Part shown: piece by piece, positions 1 through 7,667 of the stretch
How the letters are laid out: every line of letters begins with the position of its first letter
How positions within the stretch are numbered: position 1 is the stretch's first letter
Source: Acidipila sp. EB88
GTDB lineage: Bacteria > Acidobacteriota > Terriglobia > Terriglobales > Acidobacteriaceae
NCBI RefSeq assembly: GCF_003858395.1
Contig: NZ_QWEV01000005.1
Location: 372,001 to 436,000, forward strand
Direction of reading: 5' to 3'
DNA length: 64,000 nucleotides
Program-made: the position numbers and the translations under genes
The notes under the pieces: generated by a model
Database searches by the model: none
Seen by the model: only the letters and a program-made list of their open reading frames with translations
What the model was told of the DNA's origin: nothing

Positions 1-184
1 GCTGGCGCTCAAGCGCCGCCACGTAAGCGGGCATGGCCGAGGCCGGGTAGACGCCCGAGGCGAAGTTGCAGAAGGTGCACTTGGCGCGGCAGAACGGCAC
101 AGCAAGGTAGAGGCCCAGGGTGTCTGGCCTGGGTGGGCGGGCGTCCCCGGGCGCCGCGTGGATCGGGTTTTCGAGGTCCGGCAT
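1..184 (-). CDS. hemW: HemW-like radical SAM protein, N-terminal fragment
   Basis: Only the first 61 codons are in the window; the gene runs off the left edge. The start is the ATG at 182-184. After a proline-rich stretch comes LGLYLAVPFCRAKCTFCNF, in which C32, C36 and C39 form the CxxxCxxC motif that binds the radical SAM 4Fe-4S cluster, followed by ASGVYP. This N-terminus is characteristic of HemW (formerly called HemN-like or oxygen-independent coproporphyrinogen oxidase-like), a heme chaperone. The domains that would separate HemW from true coproporphyrinogen dehydrogenase lie outside the window, so the family is firm but the exact function is inferred. A small membrane protein gene lies 212 bp upstream on the same strand. 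Confidence 0.75.
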   Translation of the reverse strand, partial: MPDLENPIHAAPGDARPPRPDTLGLYLAVPFCRAKCTFCNFASGVYPASAMPAYVAALERQ

Positions 185-396
185 GTGCGTACTTCCCTGC
201 TTTCAAGGGTACGCTGCTGCGGATAGTTCCCGTGCGGGCAGGTCGCTTGCTGGTTCGCTATGGTCCGGAGAAAATGCTGCGGAGCAGACGGCTTGTGGAG
301 CTTGCAGGTTGTGCCGGCTTCGTCTGTCTCACGTCCCAGAAGCGAGACATGGGGCACGCTTTTTCTTGGCCGAGGCGGGGAGGGCGCTGCGCCGGG

Positions 397-729
397 TCAC
401 GATCCGGCGGGGCAGGCGTGGTGCGCGAAGTCGATCCAGACGGCGATGGGCCAGAGCACGGCGGCGGCCAGCCACCACCGCCCGGCACCCCAGCGTCGAC
501 GGCGGACGATGCCGACGCCCCAGACGAAGTTAATGAGGAAGAAAAGGCTCAGGATCGGCAGGATCGCCACCGCCCAGGTGATGGGCTCGCCGGTGATGGT
601 GCGCAGGCCCGCGGCGCACTCCTGCGGCATGACCCAGGAGAACGAAGCCGCGTAGACGTAAAACATGGCGCCAAGGGCATTCAGGGCGAAGAGGCCGGCG
701 CCTCGCCTGGAGATCAAACGATCTGTCAT
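397..729 (-). CDS. Small membrane protein, three predicted helices
   Basis: This is a 110-residue protein of unknown function. Three hydrophobic segments are visible, roughly residues 12-33, 50-72 and 83-103, separated by an Arg-rich turn (GIVRRRRWG) that should lie in the cytoplasm. The second and third segments are rich in Trp and Phe. The ATG at 727-729 gives a sensible N-terminus (MTDRLISRRG), but the ribosome binding site is weak. It reads in the same direction as the hemW-like gene 212 bp downstream and is divergent from the ABC exporter at 905. I do not recognise the family. It is believed to be coding because of its coherent membrane topology. Confidence 0.6.
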   Translation of the reverse strand: MTDRLISRRGAGLFALNALGAMFYVYAASFSWVMPQECAAGLRTITGEPITWAVAILPILSLFFLINFVWGVGIVRRRRWGAGRWWLAAAVLWPIAVWIDFAHHACPAGS

Positions 730-904
730 CTGCGCTCAAGCGTAGCTGCCTTCGGCGCAAAGCGAGCGGCCGAGCACGCGAGATGTGGTTACTGCCGGGC
801 AGCGTGCGGGAAGGATGGGCCCGTGCGGATGGTGCCCGGGCCACGGCTATTTTTGGCCTCGCTCGATCGGGACGGGGCGCGCTCGCTAAAATAGAGGCAC
901 CCAC

Positions 905-2956
905 ATGGCCGAGGCAACGCAGCAAACAGCAACGCCGCAACAACCGCAGGATGATGATGTCGTAGGAAAAGCGTATGACGGACGCCTGATGCGGCGGCTG
1001 CTTACCTATCTGCGCCCGTACAAGCTGATTGCCGCCGTGTCGCTGGTGGCGATCCTGCTCAAGGCGGGGCTGGACGTGCTGGGGCCCTACCTGTTCAAGG
1101 TGGCGCTGGATCTTTACCTGACGCCGCGGTTCTCGCACCTTTCGCCGCAGGAGCAGGCGAGCACGCACTCATTCCTGTCGAGGTACCTGAGCACCGACGC
1201 GGCGCGGGGCGTGACGGAGCTGGCGGCCCTGTACATGGGCTCGCTCACGCTCTCGTACCTGCTGGAGTTTGCGCAGACCTACGTGCTGCAGTGGATGGGC
1301 CAGAAGGTGATGTTTGACATGCGCCGGCAGATCTTTGGCCACATGCAGCGCATGCACATCGGCTTCTTTGACAAAAACCCCGTGGGGCGGCTGGTGACCC
1401 GGCTTACCAGCGATGTGGACGCGCTGAACGAGATGTTCACCTCGGGCATCTTCGCGATCTTTGAAGATGTATTCGTGCTGATCGGCATCGTCGCCGTAAT
1501 GCTCTCGATGAGCTGGTGGCTGGCGCTGCTTACCTTCTCGGTGCTGCCGCTGATCCTGTTGATCACGCGCATCTTCCGCAAGTATGTGCGGGAGTCGTAC
1601 CGCCGGATCCGCGCCGCCGTGGCGCGCATCAACGCGTACACGCAGGAGCATATCTCGGGTATGCCGCTGGTGCAGTTGTTCAACCGGCAGGAGCGCGCGT
1701 ACCGGGACTTCGAAGAGATCAACGCGGTGCACATGGTCGCGTTCAAGGACTCGATCCTGGCGTACGCGTTGTACTACCCGGGCGTGGAGTTGCTGTCAAC
1801 AGTCGCGATTGCGCTGGTGATCTGGATCGGCGGCAGCGGAGTGCTGCGCGGCACCGTCACGCTGGGCGTGCTGGTGGCGTTCATCCAGTACTCGCAACGG
1901 TTCTTCCGGCCGATCCAGGATTTAAGCGAAAAGTACAACATCCTGCAGGCGGCGATGGCAGCCAGCGAGCGCGTGTTCAAGCTGCTGGACTCGGAGCCCG
2001 AGATTGCTTCGCCCGCGGGCGTGAGTACACCGACGAGCCAGACCGAAGCGGGCACGATCGAGTTCCGCGAGGTGTGGTTCACGTATCAGAAGCTGACAGC
2101 CGAGCAGCAGGCGCTGGCGCAGCAGAACGGCCCGGCGGCGCTGGCCGCGATGCGCGACGTGGAGTGGATCCTTCGTGGGGTCTCGTTCGTCGTCAACGCC
2201 AATGAAACGGCCGCCATCGTGGGGCACACGGGCGCGGGCAAGACCACGATCATCAGCCTGATGATGCGCTTCTACGATGTGCAGCATGGCGCGGTACTGA
2301 TCGACGGAGTGGACGTGCGCGCGCAGGACCTCCATGCGCTGCGCTCGCGCTTCGGCGTAGTGCTGCAGGATCCGTTCCTGTTCTCGGGCACGATCGAGTC
2401 CAACATCCGGATGGGTTCGCCGATCACCACCGAACGGGTGCGGGAAGCGGCGGAGGAAGTGAACCTGCTGGACTTCATCGAGCAGCAGCCGGCGGGGTTC
2501 CAGGAGCTGCTGCGGGAGCGCGGCGCAGGGCTTTCGACCGGGCAGAAACAGCTGATCAACTTTGCCCGCGCGCTGGCGCATGACCCGGCGGTCCTGATCC
2601 TGGACGAGGCGACCTCGTCGGTCGATACGGACACCGAGCTGAAGGTGCGCTCGGCGCTGGAGCGCATGGTGACGGGGCGGACCTCGGTGCTGATCGCGCA
2701 TCGCTTGTCCACGGTGCAGCGGGCGGACGTGATCTTGGTGATGCACAAGGGACAGCTGCGCGAGCAGGGACCGCACCAGCAGTTGCTGTCGGAGCGCGGG
2801 CTGTACTGGAAGCTGTACCAGTTGCAGTATCGCGACCAGGAAACGGGCGCAGCCGGGGAGGCGTTTGCCCCGAAGCTCGGGACCGTGGTCGGCGAGCCTG
2901 CGGCAGACCCAACGGACTCATCCGAACAAGGCGCCGTGGCACTCGGGTCGGACTGA
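905..2956 (+). CDS. MsbA-like ABC exporter, fused permease and ATPase
   Basis: This 683-residue half-transporter has an N-terminal six-helix exporter domain (about residues 30-360) and a C-terminal ATPase. The nucleotide-binding domain shows Walker A GHTGAGKTT (residues 440-448, Lys446), a signature read as LSTGQKQL near 541, Walker B AVLILDEATSS near 561 and the H-loop in IAHRLST near 598. A Gln/Ala-rich insert of about 25 residues splits the first strands of the ATPase domain, between WFTYQ and ILRGVSF. The stop codon overlaps the lpxB start (TGATG), so the pair is translationally coupled. That context favours export of lipid A or another glycolipid, as for MsbA, but sequence alone cannot exclude a multidrug exporter. 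The start ATG follows AGAGG, and a TAAAAT hexamer lies at 887-892. Confidence 0.9.
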   Translation: MAEATQQTATPQQPQDDDVVGKAYDGRLMRRLLTYLRPYKLIAAVSLVAILLKAGLDVLGPYLFKVALDLYLTPRFSHLSPQEQASTHSFLSRYLSTDAARGVTELAALYMGSLTLSYLLEFAQTYVLQWMGQKVMFDMRRQIFGHMQRMHIGFFDKNPVGRLVTRLTSDVDALNEMFTSGIFAIFEDVFVLIGIVAVMLSMSWWLALLTFSVLPLILLITRIFRKYVRESYRRIRAAVARINAYTQEHISGMPLVQLFNRQERAYRDFEEINAVHMVAFKDSILAYALYYPGVELLSTVAIALVIWIGGSGVLRGTVTLGVLVAFIQYSQRFFRPIQDLSEKYNILQAAMAASERVFKLLDSEPEIASPAGVSTPTSQTEAGTIEFREVWFTYQKLTAEQQALAQQNGPAALAAMRDVEWILRGVSFVVNANETAAIVGHTGAGKTTIISLMMRFYDVQHGAVLIDGVDVRAQDLHALRSRFGVVLQDPFLFSGTIESNIRMGSPITTERVREAAEEVNLLDFIEQQPAGFQELLRERGAGLSTGQKQLINFARALAHDPAVLILDEATSSVDTDTELKVRSALERMVTGRTSVLIAHRLSTVQRADVILVMHKGQLREQGPHQQLLSERGLYWKLYQLQYRDQETGAAGEAFAPKLGTVVGEPAADPTDSSEQGAVALGSD

Positions 2957-4206
2957 TGTCGATGGAGAAGGCCATGGATGCACCGCGCGATACCTCTCGG
3001 GAACAGAACGCGGCGACGCGGATCTTCCTCTCGGCCGGGGAAGCCAGCGGCGAGCAGTACGCGGTGCAGTTGATGGCGGCGCTGCGGGCGGCGCGGCCGG
3101 ACGCCGCGTTCTTCGGACTGGGCGGCCAGCGCATGGAGGCCGAGGGGTTCCGGCGCATTGTGCGCGCCGAGGACGTGGCCGTCATGGGCATCACCGAGAT
3201 CGTGCGCCATATCCCCCGGATCTATCGCGAGTACCGCCGATTGCGCCGCTCGCTTGAAACGGAGCGGCCGGCGGTGGTGGTGCTGATCGACTTTCCGGAT
3301 GTGAACCTCGGCCTGGCGCGTCGTGCCAAGGCGCTGGGCATCCCGGTGATCTTTTTTGTGAGCCCGCAGGTGTGGGCGTGGAAGCAGCATCGGCTACGGC
3401 AGATCCGGCGCGATGTGGACCAGATGCTGGTGATCTTTCCTTTCGAGGAGCCGTGGTATCGCGAGCGGGGCGTGGCGGCGACGTTTGTGGGGCATCCGCT
3501 GGCGGAGCTGCCGCTGCCCACCATTAGCCGCGAGCGCTTTGCGCGGGAGCATGGGCTCGACCCGCTCAAGGAGTGGATCGGGCTCCTGCCGGGCAGCCGC
3601 ATGCGCGAGATCACGCTGAACCTGCCGACGATGCTTGCCGCAGCACGCGCATTGCAGCGGGCGTACGGCAACCACTTTGAGTTTGTGCTGCCGCTGGCGC
3701 CCACCCTGCATGCGCAACAGGTGGCCGCGGTGCAGCGCCTGCTCGGGGACCGCAGGGATGTGCTCACGGTGACGGATGCGCGGGCGGCGCTGTTCCACGC
3801 CCGCGCGAGCGTGGTGGCAAGCGGCACGGCCACGGTGGAGGCGGCGCTGATCGGCAACCCGTTCGTGGTGGTGTACCGGCTGTCGCGCCTGTCGTATGCC
3901 GTGGCGAAGCGGGTGGTCAAGGTGCCGCATGTGGCGATGAGCAACCTGATTGCCGGACGCCGCGTGGTGCCGGAGTTGATCCAGGATGCGTTTACGCCCG
4001 GGGCAGTCGTGGCCGCGCTGCGGCCTTTGATCGAACCAACACCCGAGCGCGAGGGGATGCAGCTTGCACTCGGGGAGCTTCGTCTGTCTTTGCAACAAAC
4101 GGCAAGTGCTATCGAACTGGTAGCCTCGCATGTGCTTGCGGTGCTGCCGGCAGTGCCGCAGGAAACCTCGCCCCTGACTTCGAAAAAGCTGAGCGTCGCC
4201 CTATGA
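2956..4206 (+). CDS. lpxB: Lipid-A-disaccharide synthase
   Basis: LpxB is a GT19 glycosyltransferase. It joins UDP-2,3-diacylglucosamine to lipid X at the inner membrane to make the lipid A disaccharide. The 416-residue protein starts its domain with IFLSAGEASGEQYA, the family's SAGExSGD-like opening with Glu-Gln after SG, and continues with FGLGGQRMEAEGF, ISPQVWAWK-like and GLLPGSRMREI motifs, followed by the C-terminal ASGTATVEAAL nucleotide-binding motif. The start ATG overlaps the stop of the ABC exporter and its own stop overlaps the next gene by ATGA, so all three are probably co-transcribed and coupled. An N-terminal extension of about 20 residues precedes the conserved domain; the internal ATG at codon 7 is an alternative start. 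Confidence 0.95.
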   Translation: MSMEKAMDAPRDTSREQNAATRIFLSAGEASGEQYAVQLMAALRAARPDAAFFGLGGQRMEAEGFRRIVRAEDVAVMGITEIVRHIPRIYREYRRLRRSLETERPAVVVLIDFPDVNLGLARRAKALGIPVIFFVSPQVWAWKQHRLRQIRRDVDQMLVIFPFEEPWYRERGVAATFVGHPLAELPLPTISRERFAREHGLDPLKEWIGLLPGSRMREITLNLPTMLAAARALQRAYGNHFEFVLPLAPTLHAQQVAAVQRLLGDRRDVLTVTDARAALFHARASVVASGTATVEAALIGNPFVVVYRLSRLSYAVAKRVVKVPHVAMSNLIAGRRVVPELIQDAFTPGAVVAALRPLIEPTPEREGMQLALGELRLSLQQTASAIELVASHVLAVLPAVPQETSPLTSKKLSVAL

Positions 4207-6635
4207 AGCGTATCCGCACTACTGCCACTGCCCTGCTGCTCACCTGCCCCCAGACCTTTTTTGCCGCCGACACCCGGACCCCTTTGCCGCCGCTGCTGGT
4301 GACGGGCTACGTGATCGATGCGCAGGTAGACCCGGCCACGCACATGCTGTCGGCCCAGGCCAAGGTGACGTTTACGGCCAACCAGGCGAGTGATGCCGCG
4401 GTGTTTGAGCTGCATGGCGCGCTGCAGGTAAGCCAGGTGCTCGACGGCAGCGGCGCCGCGCTGAACGGCGAGCGGGGTGCGAATGCCACGGTGCGGGTGA
4501 CCCCCACGCAGCCACTGGTGGCCGGGCAGAGCTACACGTGGACGTTCCAGTACAAGGGCGCGCTGACCGGCGCGGAAGGCGGCCCGGTCGAGGGGCTGAA
4601 GCTCGCGTCCATTGGCAACAACAGTGTCGAGGCCGGGGCCGCTGCGCCTGCCGCGGGCGCTGGCGCAGCTGCTCCGGATACTTCGATCTCGTACCTGCTG
4701 TACGCGGGTCGCTGGTTCCCGATGGTGGGCTACACGACCGACCGGTTTACCGCGGAGATGCACGTGTTTGTGCCGGCGGGGTACACGGTGGTGGGCTCGG
4801 GCGCGACGCGCGGGGGCGACCAGAAGACCGTTACGGTGAACACCGAGCAGGCGCATCGCGAGGCGGCTGCTCCTGCCGGGCAGCAGGGTGCAGGCGAGCC
4901 CACGCTGCAGCGACGAGGGGATGCGGCGGGCGAAGCCCCGACCACCGCGAGCGAGGCGCGGCGCAAGAGCGGCACGGCGACGGTGAGCGAGGATACGGAC
5001 CAGGACATGGCCACGCCGCCGGTGACGAGCCGGGGGGCAAAAGCCGGGGCTGCGGGAACCGCTGCGGGCGGGGCGAGTGGCACCGCTGCGAAAAGCGCCG
5101 CGGCTGCAAAACCGACCACGGCGGCGGGTCGTGCTGCCGCAGCGAGACGGGCAGCGGCGGCTGCAAAGGTGAAGCCTGCGGCGGCGACGGGGCCCGCTTC
5201 CGCGAGCAGTTCCCCGTTCGCGATACCCGGCGGGCAGGAGTTTGACTTCTCGTGGACCAAACCGGGCTTCCCTGGCACGCTCGTCATTGGCAGGTTCCTG
5301 CCGCCTGTGACAGAAGCCGGCTCGCCCTACATCCGCGTGTACACGACCGAAGCGCACAAGGCTTCGGCCGCTGCGTATGCCGACACGGCCAACCGTGAGT
5401 TCGCGTTCTACACCAGCACCTACGGCATGCCGGAGTCGAACCACATCAACGTGGTGGAACTGCCGGACGACACGGTGCCGGCGGCGTGGGCGCCCGAAAT
5501 GGCGGGCATCGCCGGCGCTCGGCTCAACAACAAGGCCGACTACCGACTGCTGGCCAACACTCTGGCGCACCAGTGGTGGGGCTCGCAGGTGAGCCCGCAG
5601 ACGCTGAACGATACGTGGATCACCAACGGAATGGCGCGGTACTCGGAGCTGCTGTTCCTGGAAGACCTGAACGGCAAGTCCGCCCTGCAGCAGGCGGTGC
5701 TGGACGTGTCAGCGGGTGCGCTGGCGTATGACACGATCCCGCTCGGCACCACGGGGCGGCTGCCGGTGTTTTCGCCGGAGTTCCAGTCAATGACCTTGGA
5801 AAAGGGCGCGATGGTGTTCCACATGCTGCGCTGGGAGACGGGCGACGACGGCTTCCTCAAGATCGTGCGCGGGGCGCAGACGCAGTACGCGGACAAGGGC
5901 ATCACGACGCGGCAGTTCGAGCAGCTCGCCGAGGGGCAGACGCAGCAGCAGTTGACGGCCTTCTTCTCGGAGTGGCTGGACGGCACCGGCGCGCCGCAGT
6001 TTGTGAACAAGTGGGCGGTGTACAGGCTGGGCAACGACAAGGGTTTTCGCACGATCGGCTCGGTTGCGCAGGATCTTGACCTGTTCAACATGCCGGTGGA
6101 GCTGCGGGTCGAGACCGAGGGCAAGACGGAGACCAAGCGCGTCGACGTGGAGGGCACCAGCTCGCAGTTCGTGGTGGACACGTTTGGCGCGCCCCGCCAC
6201 ATCCAGATCGACCCTGATAACTGGATCCTGAAGAACTCGCCCGACATGCAGGTACGCGTGGCGATTTTGCGCGGGCAGCAGCTGGTGGGCGAAGGCGACC
6301 TGACCGCGGCGCTGGCGGAGTACCAGAAGGCGCTGGCGGCGAATCCGCAGAGTTCACTCGCGAGCTACCGCGTGGCGGAGCTGCTGTTTACGCAGCACAA
6401 CTACCAGTCGGCGGCGAACAGCTACCGCGATGCGCTGCGCGGCGACGCGGAGCCGGGCTGGACGCAGGTTTGGAGCCACATAGCGCTGGGCAAGATCTTC
6501 GACGTGACCGGGCAGAGGGATCGCGCGGTCAACGAGTATCGGCTGGCAGTGCAGACCAACGACAACACACAGGGTGCTTTGAACGAGGCGCGGCTGTACC
6601 TGAAGCAGGCATATAAGCGTCCGGATGCGGAGTAA
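4203..6635 (+). CDS. Exported M1-family pseudopeptidase with C-terminal TPRs
   Basis: This 810-residue protein has a signal peptide (hydrophobic run after MKRIRTTATA), an N-terminal beta domain like that of M1 aminopeptidases, an Ala/Gly/Thr-rich insert at about residues 215-340, an M1 catalytic-like domain and C-terminal TPR-like repeats (about 690-805). The active site is degenerate. Where family members have HExxH-x18-E, this protein reads NTLAH (residues 452-456), with Asn475 in TWITNGMA where the zinc-binding Glu should be. Only His456 and the following QWWG remain. No GAMEN-type motif is visible upstream. It is therefore probably non-catalytic, perhaps a binding or scaffold protein of the cell envelope. 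It overlaps lpxB by 4 bp (ATGA) and ends the ABC-lpxB operon. Confidence 0.85.
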   Translation: MKRIRTTATALLLTCPQTFFAADTRTPLPPLLVTGYVIDAQVDPATHMLSAQAKVTFTANQASDAAVFELHGALQVSQVLDGSGAALNGERGANATVRVTPTQPLVAGQSYTWTFQYKGALTGAEGGPVEGLKLASIGNNSVEAGAAAPAAGAGAAAPDTSISYLLYAGRWFPMVGYTTDRFTAEMHVFVPAGYTVVGSGATRGGDQKTVTVNTEQAHREAAAPAGQQGAGEPTLQRRGDAAGEAPTTASEARRKSGTATVSEDTDQDMATPPVTSRGAKAGAAGTAAGGASGTAAKSAAAAKPTTAAGRAAAARRAAAAAKVKPAAATGPASASSSPFAIPGGQEFDFSWTKPGFPGTLVIGRFLPPVTEAGSPYIRVYTTEAHKASAAAYADTANREFAFYTSTYGMPESNHINVVELPDDTVPAAWAPEMAGIAGARLNNKADYRLLANTLAHQWWGSQVSPQTLNDTWITNGMARYSELLFLEDLNGKSALQQAVLDVSAGALAYDTIPLGTTGRLPVFSPEFQSMTLEKGAMVFHMLRWETGDDGFLKIVRGAQTQYADKGITTRQFEQLAEGQTQQQLTAFFSEWLDGTGAPQFVNKWAVYRLGNDKGFRTIGSVAQDLDLFNMPVELRVETEGKTETKRVDVEGTSSQFVVDTFGAPRHIQIDPDNWILKNSPDMQVRVAILRGQQLVGEGDLTAALAEYQKALAANPQSSLASYRVAELLFTQHNYQSAANSYRDALRGDAEPGWTQVWSHIALGKIFDVTGQRDRAVNEYRLAVQTNDNTQGALNEARLYLKQAYKRPDAE

Positions 6636-6652
6636 GCGCCGCTTGACGGCTA

Positions 6653-6685
6653 GACCGCCTTCGCGGCTGGCTGTCCCTTCGTGAC
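6653..6685 (+). repeat. Post-stop hairpin repeat, copy 1
   Basis: This is the most diverged copy of the six-copy repeat. It starts 17 nt after the stop codon of the M1-like gene. It shows the small hairpin CCGC-CTTC-GCGG and a second, imperfect one (GTCCC-TTC-GTGAC), followed by a T-rich run (TTTTCTTTGC) that could complete a terminator. Confidence 0.5.
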
Positions 6686-6704
6686 TTTTCTTTGCTAAAG
6701 GCGT

Positions 6705-7268
6705 TCAGGGCAGGGGCTGGAGGTCGGGGGTGACTTCGACTGCGAGGCCGAGTGACTGGAAGAACGTGCGGAGCTCCTCGAGGGTGGAGGGTGCACAGCC
6801 CGGAACATGGGTGATCTCAACCAGGGCAAGCGCGCTGGAGCCGGCCGCGGCGAAGCGAAGGCCGAAACACTGCATGGGGCGGTAGGTGCAGGAGCCCAGG
6901 TCGGCGATGGAGAGATGGCTGGTCGGCGTGGCGAACAGTGTGGCCGGGGGCGCCATGCGGTCAAGCAGGCTCAGGATTTCGAGCTTGGACTCGAGTTCGT
7001 CGGGCACGGTGTCCATCACCAGGTCAGCCGTGCGAACAGCGTCTTCAATGCTGGTGGAGTAGCGCAGGTTGGGCAAGTCGCTGGAAGCAGCGGATGCGGC
7101 GAGCTCGGCTGAGGCATGTCTGAGCCTGCTGCGCTGGATGTCCTCAAGCACGGTGAGGAACCCGGCCTCGGCACACCTGCGGGCGAGCTGCGTGCCGGAA
7201 ATGGCTGGACCTGCCCCGCCGCTTTGCCCGGCGCCGATGATGGCGATGTGTTGCATCAGGAAGGCCAT
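6705..7268 (-). CDS. Short 3-hydroxyacyl-CoA dehydrogenase-like NAD-binding protein
   Basis: This 187-residue protein corresponds only to the N-terminal NAD-binding domain of 3-hydroxyacyl-CoA dehydrogenases: an opening IAIIGAG strand-loop, a bound-strand end at VLEDIQ, then ADLVMDTVPDELESKLEIL and the LFATPTSHLSI segment that matches the family's S-N-T-S region. The C-terminal catalytic/dimerisation domain is absent and the residue aligned with the catalytic His region (CFGLRF) is changed. The glycine-rich loop contains extra residues (SGGAGPA) compared with the usual GxGxxG. It may bind NAD without being a full dehydrogenase. Start codons at 7268 and 7256 are both possible. The downstream end faces the M1-like gene. 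Confidence 0.7.
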   Translation of the reverse strand: MAFLMQHIAIIGAGQSGGAGPAISGTQLARRCAEAGFLTVLEDIQRSRLRHASAELAASAASSDLPNLRYSTSIEDAVRTADLVMDTVPDELESKLEILSLLDRMAPPATLFATPTSHLSIADLGSCTYRPMQCFGLRFAAAGSSALALVEITHVPGCAPSTLEELRTFFQSLGLAVEVTPDLQPLP

Positions 7269-7328
7269 ACCCGGCAGCCTTGTGCCCTGCCCGCGGGCGC
7301 AGGCGAGCTGCCGGGCCGTGGGCGTTGC

Positions 7329-7520
7329 CTAGGCCTTGGTTTCAACTGCCAGCTTGTTCACAACATCCTGGACGCTGGGCTCGGACTTGGTGAGGTACTC
7401 GCTGACGCGGGTCTTCTCTTCGGGGGTGAGGCTGATGGAGAGCGCCATGATGCGACGGAGCGTCGTGGCGACATCGTCTACGTAGTTCATCAGGCGGATG
7501 GCTTCGCCGGAAAGTGGCAT
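7329..7520 (-). CDS. Conserved-looking 63-residue protein of unknown function
   Basis: This small protein begins MPLSGEAIRLMNYVDDV and ends NKLAVETKA. It is predicted to be almost entirely helical and charged, with no membrane segment and no cysteine. The start is well supported: the ATG at 7518-7520 is preceded by a strong AAGGAG Shine-Dalgarno sequence 4 nt away. A longer reading frame extends far upstream on this strand, but that extension only mirrors the treY coding region. I do not recognise a domain. It lies upstream of the dehydrogenase-like gene on the same strand, 60 bp away, and the two may be co-transcribed. The gene is divergent from treY. Confidence 0.65.
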   Translation of the reverse strand: MPLSGEAIRLMNYVDDVATTLRRIMALSISLTPEEKTRVSEYLTKSEPSVQDVVNKLAVETKA

Positions 7521-7667
7521 GGGGCTCCTTTGCAGTGTGCGAAACGTTCGCTTCCCCAGTATAGATGCGGGGAGTGTGCGAAGAGCCCGCGGCCTTGCAT
7601 CAAAGCAGGAGGAACCGCGGCGCGACGCCCGTTCCCAATTGAGCTTTCGAGGAACGATCCCACCATC

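Noticed and set aside
3222..5570. Long minus-strand reading frame of about 780 codons opposite lpxB and the M1-like gene
   Set aside because: It is antisense to two confidently identified genes, has biased Arg/Ala/Gly composition and no recognisable domain. In high-GC DNA, long antisense frames are common.
7116..7667. N-terminal extension of treY by about 180 codons
   Set aside because: The extension overlaps the supported 63-residue gene and the dehydrogenase-like gene on the other strand and has no TreY similarity. The ATG at 7668 fits the family N-terminus.
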